Shown: positions 17,653 through 27,223, counted from the stretch's first letter. The stretch is 44,705 bases of DNA from SpSt-333 sp040751955 (GCA_040751955.1 JBFMFY010000021.1:1-44705); one strand, 5' to 3'. Notes: generated by a model not told the origin, from the letters alone. A program made the numbers and translations.

Positions 17653-18170
17653 AAAAATACTCTCCGGAAATATTCTACGGAAGTCTCTGCGGCATTGCAA
17701 TGTCTGTTTGGACATTGATCGAATTCGCTCTCGGTTTTCATACAACGTCGCCGGAGATCGGACAATACAGCGGATTTGTCTCCATCATCTTCCCGGTTGT
17801 TTTTATTTATGTTGCGATGCATGATCGCCAAACCGACCTCAAAATACCGCTCCCATTTTTTGACGGTATCAATATTGGATTTCGCTTAGCATTCTTTTCT
17901 GCGCTCCTCTTCACGATCTTCCTCTTCATCTATTCTACATATATCAATCCAGATTGGATCGCAACAACAGTGGAATGGCAGAGGAAAAAACTGATCCTCA
18001 ACGGCGCCACGGATGATGAAATAGAAAAATTTATGGAGCAAAACCGGCAGATGAACAACTCTCTCGCCCAAACCATTATGACATTTATCAGTTCTACGGG
18101 AATCGGAGTCTTTATCACCCTTATCGAAATTCCGATAGTAAAATCTCTCTATAAAAAAGTGACCGCATAG
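17649..18170 (+). CDS. DUF4199 family membrane protein
   Basis: 173 residues with four predicted transmembrane helices (about 8-28, 38-57, 73-97 and 142-165) and an amphipathic charged stretch between the third and fourth (EWQRKKLILNGATDDEIEKFMEQ), the usual layout of DUF4199 proteins in Bacteroidota. The function is unknown. It starts at a GTG that overlaps the symporter stop (GTGA), which implies coupled translation and a possible accessory role for the symporter. Confidence 0.8.
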   Translation: MKKYSPEIFYGSLCGIAMSVWTLIEFALGFHTTSPEIGQYSGFVSIIFPVVFIYVAMHDRQTDLKIPLPFFDGINIGFRLAFFSALLFTIFLFIYSTYINPDWIATTVEWQRKKLILNGATDDEIEKFMEQNRQMNNSLAQTIMTFISSTGIGVFITLIEIPIVKSLYKKVTA

Positions 18171-18263
18171 TCACCTGTTGCGTGTGGTGTGTACTTCACG
18201 TATCTTTATACCAGCATGAAATGAATCCCAATCCGTTCAGGGATTTTTCTCGTTAGTTAAGAC

Positions 18264-19118
18264 ATGATACCTGAAAAAGAACAATTCGAAGAACTCTGCT
18301 CTGCATACGCATTAGGAGCGTTGGAAGAAGAAGAGCGCTCGCTGTTTGAGGAAGGATTGAAGAACGGCGGCGACGAGTACAGGAAAATCTTCGAAGAATC
18401 AGTCGGAGTCTCCTACCTTCTGAATACAAGCGTTAAAAAGGTGGCGCCATCTCCTCTGGTCAAAGCACGGCTGTTGAAAAAAATTCATAAGAAGGATAAA
18501 CAATCCTTCTCCTTCCCGCTGTCTTTCGAACAAATCGCTCTCTCACTCGGTTTCGGCAATCCGCGCTACGGTTTTATTATTTCTCTGCTGATGTTGATCG
18601 TCGTTGCGGAGATCGGAACCTATGCATACCTGATGTATGAAGATGCCGAGCAGCGGGAGAATCAACTCGCCGCGTATGAAACGAAACTCATGGATCAGCA
18701 GCGGCGGTTCGTTGCACTGCAGACCGAACTACAGCAAAAAGAAGCGATCCTGAATGTCCTCCAATCGCCGAAGATCGAAATGGTGCTGATGAGCGGACAA
18801 CAGGTAAATCCTGCGGGATACGGCAAGATTATCTGGGATCCGGCGCGGAAAGTTGCAGTGCTGCACGTTTCAAAACTTCCCGCAGTCCCCTCCGATAAGG
18901 ATTATCAATTGTGGTATCTGGATAAGAACAAGAAACCGGTCAGCGCGGGAGTGTTTGCCGTTACTGCCGGGGATGAAAATTATTTCAAAGTATCTGAAGT
19001 GCCTCTGCCCGACAGCAAAAAAGATATATCGGCATTTGCAATTACAATAGAATCAAAGGGAGGAGTGCCGCAGCCGACTGGGGCAATGTATTTGCTGGGC
19101 ACACCGAATGTCAACTAA
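18264..19118 (+). CDS. RskA-like anti-sigma factor
   Basis: 284 residues. The N-terminus ELCSAYALGALEEEERSLFEEGL is the anti-sigma segment of RskA-type regulators. One transmembrane helix lies near 108-130, followed by a coiled coil (about 132-165, Gln/Glu-rich), then the periplasmic RskA C-terminal beta domain (GYGKIIWDPARKVAVLHVSKLP, YQLWYLDKNKKP, FAITIESKGGVPQPTGAMYL). It should hold its sigma factor at the membrane until proteolysis. It ends 3 bp before the ECF sigma gene, so the order is anti-sigma then sigma, the reverse of the common arrangement. Confidence 0.88.
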   Translation: MIPEKEQFEELCSAYALGALEEEERSLFEEGLKNGGDEYRKIFEESVGVSYLLNTSVKKVAPSPLVKARLLKKIHKKDKQSFSFPLSFEQIALSLGFGNPRYGFIISLLMLIVVAEIGTYAYLMYEDAEQRENQLAAYETKLMDQQRRFVALQTELQQKEAILNVLQSPKIEMVLMSGQQVNPAGYGKIIWDPARKVAVLHVSKLPAVPSDKDYQLWYLDKNKKPVSAGVFAVTAGDENYFKVSEVPLPDSKKDISAFAITIESKGGVPQPTGAMYLLGTPNVN

Positions 19119-19121
19119 CGC

Positions 19122-19712
19122 ATGATCTTCGCCATACTGCCGAACGAACAGGTAAAAAACGATGTCTCATTGCTCGAAAGAATTTCGAGGCGGGATTCGT
19201 CCGCCCTGTCCGAATTGTACGACAAGCATTCGACACTCCTCTACTCGATCATCATGCGCATTCTGAAAGAAAAGGAAGAAACGGAAGATGTGCTGCAGGA
19301 AGTATTTGTAAATGTGTGGGAGCGTGCCGAAATGTACGATGAGCAATTGGGAAATCCGGGTGCATGGCTCGCACGTATTGCACGCAACCGCGCTGTTGAC
19401 CGGCTTCGGTCGAAAAACTACCGCACCCGCTCGAAAGAATCAGACATCGACCAGCATCATGATTACTTCACAGCCGACGCCTCGAGCAATCCCGAACATC
19501 GCGCCATTCTCTCATCGCAGCAGGAAGAAATTCTTATCGCATTGACTTCACTTTCGAAGGATCAAAAAGATCTGATCGAATTTGCGTACTTCCGCGGATT
19601 CACGCAGTCAGAACTCGCCGACCATTTCAAACTTCCTCTCGGCACCGTCAAAACAAGGATGCGGACAGCAATGTCCATCCTCCGCCAAAAACTCCGTCAT
19701 CACCTCGCATAA
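19122..19712 (+). CDS. ECF-type RNA polymerase sigma factor
   Basis: 196 residues with region 2 (about 20-95: LYDKHSTLLYSIIMRIL, EDVLQEVFVNVWERA, WLARIARNRAVDRLR) and region 4 (about 135-192: LTSLSKDQKDLIEFAYFRGFTQSELADHF, then PLGTVKTRMRTAM). Region 3 is missing, as in all ECF factors. The closest look is the SigK group, which pairs with RskA-type anti-sigmas, matching the gene just upstream. It likely drives its own operon, but no promoter repeat was identified. Confidence 0.92.
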   Translation: MIFAILPNEQVKNDVSLLERISRRDSSALSELYDKHSTLLYSIIMRILKEKEETEDVLQEVFVNVWERAEMYDEQLGNPGAWLARIARNRAVDRLRSKNYRTRSKESDIDQHHDYFTADASSNPEHRAILSSQQEEILIALTSLSKDQKDLIEFAYFRGFTQSELADHFKLPLGTVKTRMRTAMSILRQKLRHHLA

Positions 19713-19810
19713 TTTTTATTTTCTGACCTTCCTACTGCTTTTGCATCCATCTTCATACGTAAAAAGTGTGTCGGGCGCGAAATCACGGAGGATTGAGCGA
19801 ATTGGACCGG

Positions 19811-19977
19811 CGATGAATGAAGCGATTTTGATTTCTGCACAAATCAGCCGAACCTTCGGACTTTTGCCGAACTCAGTGTGCAGAAATCAACGGACTTGTG
19901 CGACCTGGGATTCATCGCGAGCGTTTGATTTCGCACAGATTTCTTTTGCTACTTTTCTTTCTCGGAAAGAAAAGTAG
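19811..19977. repeat. Nested palindromic element in the ECF sigma - murA gap
   Basis: The 341-bp gap 19713-20053 has no gene. It holds nested inverted repeats: CGATGAAT at 19811-19818 with ATTCATCG at 19910-19917, TTGATTTCTGCAC at 19828-19840 with GTGCAGAAATCAA at 19878-19890, and CCGAA at 19848-19852 with TTCGG at 19855-19859. Next to it is a perfect 13-bp hairpin, 19949-19961 with 19965-19977, loop TCG, stem CTACTTTTCTTTC. It could be a REP/MITE-like mobile palindrome or a structured RNA; the last hairpin may also terminate the sigma operon, although it lacks a clean T tail. Confidence 0.65.
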
Positions 19978-20053
19978 GATTTCTCGTATTTGTTTTTTCA
20001 GAGATTTTTGACAACATTCATTCTGAAAATTTCAGAAAGGCACTTTTTGTTCT

Positions 20054-21316
20054 ATGGATAAATTCGTCATCACCGGCGGGAAAAAACTGAACGGCACTGT
20101 CAGAATCAGCGGCGCAAAGAATGCCTCACTCGCGTTGATGCCTGCAACACTCCTTGCTAGCGGAAAATATGATCTTCTCAACACTCCCGATCTGCGCGAC
20201 GTAACGACAATGTCGAAGTTGCTTCAATCGATGGGAGTGACGATAGAGCGGAAGGGTTCGACGCTCGGTGTGAACACATTCCGCGTGAACAAATTTGAAG
20301 CACCGTACGAACATGTGAAGAAGATGCGTGCATCAATCTACGTGCTTGGTCCGCTCCTTGCGCGGTACGGAAAAGCGAAAGTCTCTCTCCCCGGCGGCTG
20401 CGCATGGGGACCACGCCCGGTCGATCTCCATATTGAAGGGATGAAAAAACTCGGTGCCAAGGTCGATCTGGACCGCGGATATATTATTGCAAAAGCAAAA
20501 CGATTGAAAGGTGCGCGCATTGCATTTAATGTCTCCAGCGTCGGTGCAACGGGAAATATTTTAATGGCTGCCGTCCTTGCGAAAGGAACGACACGCATCG
20601 ACAACGCTGCAATGGAGCCGGAGATCACCAATCTCGCAGAGATGCTCGCAGCAATGGGAGCAAAGATTGACGGTATCGGCACAACGACACTTGAGATCGA
20701 AGGAGTTGAAGAACTTCGCCCCGCAAACATTGCTACGATCCCCGACCGCATTGAAGCGGGAACAATGCTGATTGCTGGAGCAATGTGCGGCGGAAAGATC
20801 AAAATTGAGAATGTGGAGCCGGAACATTTTGCCGCGCTCACGGCACGGCTTGAGGATGCCGGAGCAAAGATCACTGTCGGTTCAAGCAGTATCGATCTTA
20901 CGGCGCCGAAGACATTGGATCCTGTGGACGTAACGACAGCGGTCTATCCCGGCTTCCCGACAGACATGCAGGCACAGTGGATCGCAATGATGTCCGTTGC
21001 AAAAGGAGCATCTACCGTTACCGATACGATCTATCATGATCGCTTCAGCCATGTGCCGGAACTGATACGCCTTGGCGCAGATATTGAAATGAAAGAGAAT
21101 GTTGCGTTGATTCGTGGAGTAAAAAAACTGAAGGGAACGAAAGTAATGTCCACCGACCTGCGCGCATCCGCAGCATTGATCCTTGCGGCGTTAAAAGCAG
21201 AAGGGGAAACCGAAGTTCTGCGCGTCTATCATTTGGATCGTGGATATGAAGCGATTGAAAAGAAATTGACTGCACTGGGTGCGTCGATTAAGAGAGTGGC
21301 GGGAGAAGAGTTTTAG
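20054..21316 (+). CDS. murA: UDP-N-acetylglucosamine 1-carboxyvinyltransferase
   Basis: 420 residues, standard for MurA, which transfers enolpyruvate to UDP-GlcNAc as the first committed step of peptidoglycan synthesis in the cytoplasm. Seen are GAKNASLALMPATLL with the conserved Lys-Asn pair, the catalytic loop SLPGGCAWGPRPVDLH with C116 (the fosfomycin target), YPGFPTDMQAQW and DLRASAALILAAL. It is the last plus-strand gene before a convergent kinase gene whose stop overlaps its own by 4 bp. Confidence 0.96.
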   Translation: MDKFVITGGKKLNGTVRISGAKNASLALMPATLLASGKYDLLNTPDLRDVTTMSKLLQSMGVTIERKGSTLGVNTFRVNKFEAPYEHVKKMRASIYVLGPLLARYGKAKVSLPGGCAWGPRPVDLHIEGMKKLGAKVDLDRGYIIAKAKRLKGARIAFNVSSVGATGNILMAAVLAKGTTRIDNAAMEPEITNLAEMLAAMGAKIDGIGTTTLEIEGVEELRPANIATIPDRIEAGTMLIAGAMCGGKIKIENVEPEHFAALTARLEDAGAKITVGSSSIDLTAPKTLDPVDVTTAVYPGFPTDMQAQWIAMMSVAKGASTVTDTIYHDRFSHVPELIRLGADIEMKENVALIRGVKKLKGTKVMSTDLRASAALILAALKAEGETEVLRVYHLDRGYEAIEKKLTALGASIKRVAGEEF

Positions 21317-22428
21317 CCTTCCTGAACAATCGGCACTTTCAAATAAAATGTTGATCCCTTCCCCTCTTCGCTTTCAAATGTCAGTTCGGCGTGGTTGGCA
21401 TGCGCTAACCGGCTGGCAATAAAGAGCCCGAGACCGGACCCCTGCTGCTCGTTCTTCTCTCTGTTCACTTGCTGGAATTTCTGGAACAGGATCCCCTGCT
21501 TCTCTTTTGGAATACCACATCCTTCATCCTTCACAACAAAAGTTATCGAGGTTCCCTGTTTCATCAGTGAGAGTGTGATCGTGCTTCCCATTGAGGAAAA
21601 TTTGATCGCATTGTCGATCAGCCTGCGAAGTATATTGTCGATATGTCCGATAAATGCAGCAACGACGAATTGTTCGTCGGGAATATTGTTCTGCACAATT
21701 ATTTTTTGATTCTGTATTTTCTCTGCACAATCCGTCAGTACACGTGAAACAAAGAGAAACGTATTGATACGCACCTCTTTGCTGTCGATCTCTTTGAACA
21801 TCTCTCCCGATTCGATCTTCATTGCCATCAAAAAATCGTCCACCATATGGTTGAGCCGCTTGCTGCTTGCCTGCAGCATTTCCAGAAACGACGTCATCTC
21901 ATTCGGAGAGAGCGGTTCTTTTGAATCGGAGAGGAGTTCCGTCGCTCCGAGGATCGACGTCAGCGGAGTGCGCATCTCGTGCGAGATAAGCCGGAAGAGC
22001 TGATTCTTGATCTGGTCGGTCTGGAATGCGAACGCTTCGCTCAGTTGTTCCTTCCGTTTCAGTTTTCCTTTAATCGTGGAGAGGAGCAGATAGAAATCGA
22101 CCGGCTTGGTGAGATAGTCGTCGATACCGAGTTCTTTGCCTGACTTGATGCTTTCAATGTCGCTGTGCGCCGTTAAAAAGACGAACGGTATATGTTGAAG
22201 GTGGGGAAGCGAGCGAACATGAGCAAGAAAATCGAAACCGGTCTGTCCCGGCATTGTGATGTCCGAGATGATGAGGTCGGGAGTTACTTGTTTCAAAATC
22301 TCGATCGCGGGAGGGACACCATCTGCAGTCTTGACAACGTATCCTTCCCCTTCGAGAATGGACGCAGTGATCTCGAGTAAGCTCTCCTCATCGTCCACCA
22401 GCAATATTGTTTGTTTTCGTTCTGACAT
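21313..22428 (-). CDS. Receiver - histidine kinase protein
   Basis: 371 residues. An N-terminal receiver domain (1-120) has LLVDDEES, phospho-acceptor D56 in LIISDITMPGQTG and the LTKP lysine. It is joined directly to a soluble histidine kinase with H150 in LISHEMRTPLTS, an N-box around RRLIDNAIKFS, DEGCGIP and GSGLGLF. No membrane segment is seen, so it is cytoplasmic and takes input through its receiver, perhaps from another kinase. The ATG at 22428 lies 1 bp after the suhB stop; an upstream ATG would overlap suhB by 23 bp. Its 3' end overlaps murA by 4 bp. Confidence 0.9.
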   Translation of the reverse strand: MSERKQTILLVDDEESLLEITASILEGEGYVVKTADGVPPAIEILKQVTPDLIISDITMPGQTGFDFLAHVRSLPHLQHIPFVFLTAHSDIESIKSGKELGIDDYLTKPVDFYLLLSTIKGKLKRKEQLSEAFAFQTDQIKNQLFRLISHEMRTPLTSILGATELLSDSKEPLSPNEMTSFLEMLQASSKRLNHMVDDFLMAMKIESGEMFKEIDSKEVRINTFLFVSRVLTDCAEKIQNQKIIVQNNIPDEQFVVAAFIGHIDNILRRLIDNAIKFSSMGSTITLSLMKQGTSITFVVKDEGCGIPKEKQGILFQKFQQVNREKNEQQGSGLGLFIASRLAHANHAELTFESEEGKGSTFYLKVPIVQEG

Positions 22429-22429
22429 C

Positions 22430-23203
22430 TTATTTCCGATTGATGACAGCAAGCATATCGTTGTGGATCAATCCGTTCGTTGCCAGCGTGTTTGGATTAT
22501 AAATAACATCTTTCTCGTCGCCGCTGAACGTCGTCACCTTCCCGCCCGCCTCCCGTACCAGCAAAATACCTGCCGCTTTGTCCCACGGATTCAAGAACAC
22601 CTCCCAGTAGCCATCCAGCCTGCCGCAAGCAATGTATGCAAGATCCAATGCAGCAGAACCGAGCCGGCGAATTCCCTGCGCAACGGGAAGGAAGTGTACG
22701 AAATGCTCCACAACATTGCCAGGATTCTCTTTGACGTTGTATGGAAATCCGGTTACGAGCAGACTGTTGATCAAAGTGTCTGCAGTGGAAACCCGTATTT
22801 TTTTCCCATTCAAAAACGCCCCTTTCCCTTTCTCCGCTGAGAACATCTCATCTGCGTTCGGATCGTAGATAACTCCGGCGATAATCTCTCCTTTGTATTC
22901 TACTCCGATGGTGACACAAAATACCGGCAGTCCATGCGTGTAGTTTGTCGTACCATCAAGCGGGTCGATAATCCATCTGTATTCAGATTTTGCATCGTGC
23001 GCTCCGCTTTCTTCCCCGAGAATATCATGATTCGGAAAATGCTGGTGTATCTTCCCGATGATCATCTTTTCCGACTGCTTATCGATCTCAGTGACAAGAT
23101 TGGTCTCTTCCCCCTTCTTTCGTTCGATATTTTTCACTTTCCCGAGATTGTATTTCAGGAATTTGCCTGCATCCTGCGCGGCTTCTATTGCAACTTTCAC
23201 CAT
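22430..23203 (-). CDS. suhB: Inositol monophosphatase family protein (SuhB-like)
   Basis: 257 residues of the metal-dependent inositol-monophosphatase family. Metal-binding motifs are present in order: GEESGAHD with the acidic pair, WIIDPLDGTTNYTHGLP, and near the C-terminus NPWDKAAGILLVREAGGKVT. Substrates may be inositol phosphates or related sugar phosphates; E. coli SuhB also acts in rRNA antitermination. It is followed 1 bp later by the receiver-kinase gene. The symbol rests on family resemblance only. Confidence 0.9.
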   Translation of the reverse strand: MVKVAIEAAQDAGKFLKYNLGKVKNIERKKGEETNLVTEIDKQSEKMIIGKIHQHFPNHDILGEESGAHDAKSEYRWIIDPLDGTTNYTHGLPVFCVTIGVEYKGEIIAGVIYDPNADEMFSAEKGKGAFLNGKKIRVSTADTLINSLLVTGFPYNVKENPGNVVEHFVHFLPVAQGIRRLGSAALDLAYIACGRLDGYWEVFLNPWDKAAGILLVREAGGKVTTFSGDEKDVIYNPNTLATNGLIHNDMLAVINRK

Positions 23204-23289
23204 AATGAATCATAACCTTAAAATGATGTTGCAAAATAGAGAATAATTCTCCATCGTTCAATTAAATTGTTGCAGATGGACAAAACTTA

Positions 23290-23498
23290 TTAGAGCGCAT
23301 CTCAAAAATGGATAGTCATTGCGAGGGAGCCCTGCTTTCAGCGGGATTAACTGCACGATCAAAGCTCTCGCTGAGATTAGATCAAAACACGAGATTGTCC
23401 CGCACTCCGGATTCCGCTCCTCGCAGGATTCAGAAGGCGGAACTTCGCCAAACGACGGCTCGCAATGACATAGATTTTGGCTTTTTAGTGGTTTCAAG
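23290..23498. repeat. MITE-like repeat, copy 1 (diverged)
   Basis: The 328-bp gap 23204-23531 contains a copy of a dispersed element found twice more in the window. The left end reads TTAGAGCGCATCTCAAAAAT and continues into GTCATTGCGAG; the right end contains CGGCTCGCAATGACA and a decayed terminal repeat (TTTTTAGTGGTTTCAAG). The inside is longer than in the other copies and lacks their GATTGCTTCG core. No coding sequence is seen in it. Confidence 0.75.
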
Positions 23499-23531
23499 TT
23501 TTCCCGTTGATTTTTTCTCAAGGAGCATCCG

Positions 23532-24884
23532 ATGAATACCGACCTGCTGCGCCAATTGGTCAATCAGAGTATCGATTCTCACAGCCGATTTCAAAGTCGG
23601 TGGAATGATTATGAGATCGATGATTCATTGATTGTGGAAACTCAAAAATCCCGAACTGTACTTACAGAACTTGAAAACCGTTTGAGGGAGAACTATCCTT
23701 TCTTCCATCCGCGATACGCCGGACAGATGCTGAAACCTCCGCACGAGATCGCAGTCGCAGCGTACCTGATGGCGATGCAGATTAATCCGAACAATCACGC
23801 TCTCGACGGCGGACCTGCGACCGCAACAATGGAAATGGAAGTCGTGCAACAGATCGCGCAGATGTTCGGATACACGAAACACCTCGGGCATCTCACTTCC
23901 AGCGGAACAATCGCCAATCTCGAAGCATTGTGGATTGCCAAATCGCTCCATCCGGATAAAGCGATTGCCTACTCTGCATCGGCGCATTACACACACAACA
24001 GAATGTGTGATGTCATAGGTGCAAAGCATCTCCGTCTTGATACGTTCGATGAGATTGAAAAGGCGATCATCAACAATAATATCGGAACGCTCGTTGTTAC
24101 GATCGGCACGACATCGCTCGGACAAATAGAGCCGTTGCATGAAATTCTGCCGGTTGCAAAAAAACACGGCGTACGTATCCATGCCGATTGTGCATACGGA
24201 GGATTTTTTATGCTGCTTGCAAAAGCATCAAAGCCGAAGGTTGATGCAAGATCATTTCTTCTGCTCAATGAGTGCGACAGCATCGTCATTGATCCTCACA
24301 AACACAGTCTGCAGCCGTACGGCTGCGGCTGTGTGCTGTTCTGCGATCCTGCCGTGGGCAAATATTACAAGCATGATTCACCATATACATATTTTACATC
24401 AAAGGAATTGCATCTCGGTGAGATCTCGCTCGAATGCTCGCGCGCCGGGGCATCGGCGGCAGCACTCTGGGCAACATTGCAATGCTTTCCTCTGGAAACG
24501 GAAACAGGGTTAGGAGCCATACTCACGAAGACTCGCGATGCGGCGCTGCAGTTCTCGCGGCTGCTGGCATCGAGTTCATCTCTTTGTGAACATGTGCAGC
24601 CCGAACTGGATATTGTAACGTACTTCCCCAAGACAAAGAATTTTTCCGCAACGGAAGTCACTTTGCTCGTCGAAAGAACATTTACAAACCTCATGAATCG
24701 CAAATATAATCCGCTCTATCTGGCAACGGTTACTGTCGATTCAGAAACAATCAAACGCCGGTATCCTGACTTTATTGTCGATGCCCCATCGACAAAAATA
24801 TTCAGAAGCGTCTTGATGAAGCCCGAACATGCCGGTTTTGTCACATCGTTATTGAAAGAGATCGAAGATACCATCAAAGAATGA
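23532..24884 (+). CDS. PLP-dependent group II decarboxylase-like protein
   Basis: 450 residues with the fold of glutamate/aromatic amino-acid decarboxylases. HLTSSGTIANLEAL binds the cofactor phosphate, SASAHYTHN gives the stacking histidine at about 152, HADCAYGGFF holds the aspartate, and VIDPHKHSLQPYGCG carries the Schiff-base lysine K257. The substrate is not certain: tyrosine, glutamate and aspartate decarboxylases, and some aminotransferase-like proteins, share these motifs. The ATG has AAGGAG about 6 bp upstream. The promoter region overlaps a MITE-like repeat, and the TonB receptor gene begins 54 bp downstream. Confidence 0.85.
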   Translation: MNTDLLRQLVNQSIDSHSRFQSRWNDYEIDDSLIVETQKSRTVLTELENRLRENYPFFHPRYAGQMLKPPHEIAVAAYLMAMQINPNNHALDGGPATATMEMEVVQQIAQMFGYTKHLGHLTSSGTIANLEALWIAKSLHPDKAIAYSASAHYTHNRMCDVIGAKHLRLDTFDEIEKAIINNNIGTLVVTIGTTSLGQIEPLHEILPVAKKHGVRIHADCAYGGFFMLLAKASKPKVDARSFLLLNECDSIVIDPHKHSLQPYGCGCVLFCDPAVGKYYKHDSPYTYFTSKELHLGEISLECSRAGASAAALWATLQCFPLETETGLGAILTKTRDAALQFSRLLASSSSLCEHVQPELDIVTYFPKTKNFSATEVTLLVERTFTNLMNRKYNPLYLATVTVDSETIKRRYPDFIVDAPSTKIFRSVLMKPEHAGFVTSLLKEIEDTIKE

Positions 24885-24938
24885 TGGAACGTCTTGCGTT
24901 TTGGGATTATTATATCGATCAAAATAGGAATACTCATA

Positions 24939-27221
24939 ATGTATAGAGTTGTAGCAGCACTTGCTTTTATTTCAACCTGCTCGTTTACACAGGAAGTATC
25001 TACGCGGCAAACCGGAATTTTAGCAGGAACGGTTATCAACTCAATTACAAAAGAACCGATTGTCGGTGCATCAGTTCTGCTACAGGGAACAGCAATCGGT
25101 GCAGCAACAGATATTGATGGAAATTTCTCCCTCGACAATGTCCCGATTGGAACATACAATCTGCGTGTTTCAGTACTTGGCTTTGAAACTAAAATAAAAA
25201 CAGACGTTGTCGTTGCTGTCGGAAAACAGATGAGAATGACTATTGAATTGACAGAAGCGCTGCTTGAATTTGAAAGTGTTACCGTCACAGGCGAATACTT
25301 CACAAAATCTCCCGAGGCGCCGATGAGCGTGCAAACACTCGGCGCCGAAGAGATACGCCGCCTTCCCGGAGCATTCGAAGATGTCGTGAGGGCAATTTCA
25401 ATACTGCCCGGCGTAGCGCAGGTGCAGGCGGGGCGAAATGATCTCATAGTACGCGGCGGTGCACCGTCGGAGAATCTTTTTGTGATCGACAATATCGAAG
25501 TTGCAAACATCAATCACTTTGGCACACAAGGCGCGAGCGGCGGACCATTAAGTTACGTGAATCTCGATTTTGTAAATGAGATTTCGTTCAAGACAGGCGG
25601 CTTTGGGGCACGATACGGCGATAAACTTTCATCTGTGCTGACCATTGACCTTCGTGACGGACGAACAGATCGTCTCGGAGGAAAAGCAACAATTTCCGCC
25701 TCGCAATTCGGTCTGAATCTGGAAGGTCCTGTGGATGACAACGGATCGTTCCTTTTTTCGGCACGCCGCAGCTATCTTGATTTTATCTTTAAAGCGGCAG
25801 GATTCAGTTTCGTTCCGGAGTACTGGGATTTCTTCGGGAAACTAAACTACAAACTCACACCAAAAGATCAAATCAAACTTGTCGCAATCGCTGCGCTGGA
25901 TGATATAAAATATTTCAACGATACATACGAGAAGCGGTATGACAATTCACGGATACTCGGCAACTCACAGGATCAATTTGTCGGTGGGATATCGTGGAGA
26001 CATTTGCTCAAGAACGGTTTCACAAACATTACGTTGAGCCAGACAGTGATCGGATATGATTTCCGGCAGCACGACAGTCTGCTGAACCCAATCTTCCGCA
26101 GCGGAACTGATGAATACGAGACTTCTCTGCGCGCCGAAGTTGTCATTCAGCCGTGGAAAGCAACAGAAGTGTCATTCGGCATCATCGGAAAAAACATAAC
26201 ATTCACCTCTGATATTTTTCTCCGGTCATTCTGGACAAACTTCGGACAGAATTTGTCCGTCAATTCCTCACTCGATACTACAGCCTATAAGTCCGCTGCG
26301 TACGTGCAGGTATCACATACACTGTTGCATAAGATTCGGCTCACGATGGGCGGTAGGGTAGATTATTTTAATCTCATTAAGGAAAATATTTCGTTCTCTC
26401 CTCGCGCCTCGTTGTCACTTGCCGCTTCTCCCGTTTTGACATTGAACATCAGTGTGGGTCAATATCATCAGGCACCGTCGTACATTTGGCTTGTCGCAAA
26501 TCCGGTCAATCGCTCATTAAAGTACATCAGCGTTGACCAGTATGTAGCAGGAATTGAATATCTGCTCCGTGCTGATGTTAAAGTGAGCCTCGAAGGATAT
26601 CGAAAAGTGTACGAAGATTATCCGGCAAGTATAAGTCGAACATACCTTGTTATGGCAAACACAGGTGCCGGGTTCGGCGGCTCCGACGATGGTTACGCAT
26701 CGTTCGGACTTGATCCGTTGACGAGTGGCGGATCGGGAATTGCACACGGGATAGAATTCTTTCTGCAAAAGAAATTTTCTGAGGTTCCGTGCTACGGTCT
26801 TGTCAGCATCAGCTATAACGAATCGAAATTCAAAGCATTGGACGGAGTCGGTCGCCCTAATTCGTTCGATCAGAAATGGATCATCAATCTCGGCGGCGGA
26901 TACATTTTAGACGAAGAGTGGGAATTCAGCGGAAAATTTCGGTATGCAACTGGGCGTCCCTACACACCCTACAATGCAAACGGAACGCAAAATATCTCTG
27001 CGATCAATTCAGCACGAATCGATGCGAACCACAGTCTCGATCTGCGTGTTGACCGACGCTGGAATTTTGAGCGGTGGAATTTGATCACATACGTGGATGT
27101 CCAGAATGTGTATAACAAAAAACCACTCGATGTTCCCCGATATGATGAACAGACAGGAAAGCTGAAAGAGTCTGATGCAATCGGATTACTTCCTTCGATC
27201 GGAATCAGCGCAGAGTTTTAA
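24939..27221 (+). CDS. TonB-dependent receptor with carboxypeptidase-regulatory domain
   Basis: About 760 residues from ATG 24939 (AGGAA upstream). Residues 1-18 are a signal peptide. Next is a CarboxypepD_reg-like beta domain (about 24-105: GILAGTVINSITKEPIVGASVLL). The plug is at about 115-220 (SVQTLGAEEIRRLPGAFEDV, then DLIVRGGAPSENLFVIDNIEV), and the rest is an outer-membrane beta-barrel rich in aromatic strands up to the final ISAEF with terminal Phe. Such receptors import bulky ligands using TonB energy; the ligand is unknown. An upstream TTG at 24894 would add 15 residues before the signal peptide and is rejected. Confidence 0.92.
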   Translation: MYRVVAALAFISTCSFTQEVSTRQTGILAGTVINSITKEPIVGASVLLQGTAIGAATDIDGNFSLDNVPIGTYNLRVSVLGFETKIKTDVVVAVGKQMRMTIELTEALLEFESVTVTGEYFTKSPEAPMSVQTLGAEEIRRLPGAFEDVVRAISILPGVAQVQAGRNDLIVRGGAPSENLFVIDNIEVANINHFGTQGASGGPLSYVNLDFVNEISFKTGGFGARYGDKLSSVLTIDLRDGRTDRLGGKATISASQFGLNLEGPVDDNGSFLFSARRSYLDFIFKAAGFSFVPEYWDFFGKLNYKLTPKDQIKLVAIAALDDIKYFNDTYEKRYDNSRILGNSQDQFVGGISWRHLLKNGFTNITLSQTVIGYDFRQHDSLLNPIFRSGTDEYETSLRAEVVIQPWKATEVSFGIIGKNITFTSDIFLRSFWTNFGQNLSVNSSLDTTAYKSAAYVQVSHTLLHKIRLTMGGRVDYFNLIKENISFSPRASLSLAASPVLTLNISVGQYHQAPSYIWLVANPVNRSLKYISVDQYVAGIEYLLRADVKVSLEGYRKVYEDYPASISRTYLVMANTGAGFGGSDDGYASFGLDPLTSGGSGIAHGIEFFLQKKFSEVPCYGLVSISYNESKFKALDGVGRPNSFDQKWIINLGGGYILDEEWEFSGKFRYATGRPYTPYNANGTQNISAINSARIDANHSLDLRVDRRWNFERWNLITYVDVQNVYNKKPLDVPRYDEQTGKLKESDAIGLLPSIGISAEF

Positions 27222-27223
27222 AA

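Noticed and set aside
17106..17831. 241-codon minus-strand frame under the symporter
   Set aside because: It overlaps the symporter and DUF4199 genes, both well supported, and has no family signature.
20338..20874. 178-codon minus-strand frame inside murA
   Set aside because: It is low-complexity Ala/Ser/Pro antisense sequence, typical of a shadow frame.
24716..25513. 265-codon minus-strand frame under the decarboxylase and TonB receptor
   Set aside because: It is Ser/Thr-rich antisense sequence covering the signal peptide and plug of a clear receptor gene.
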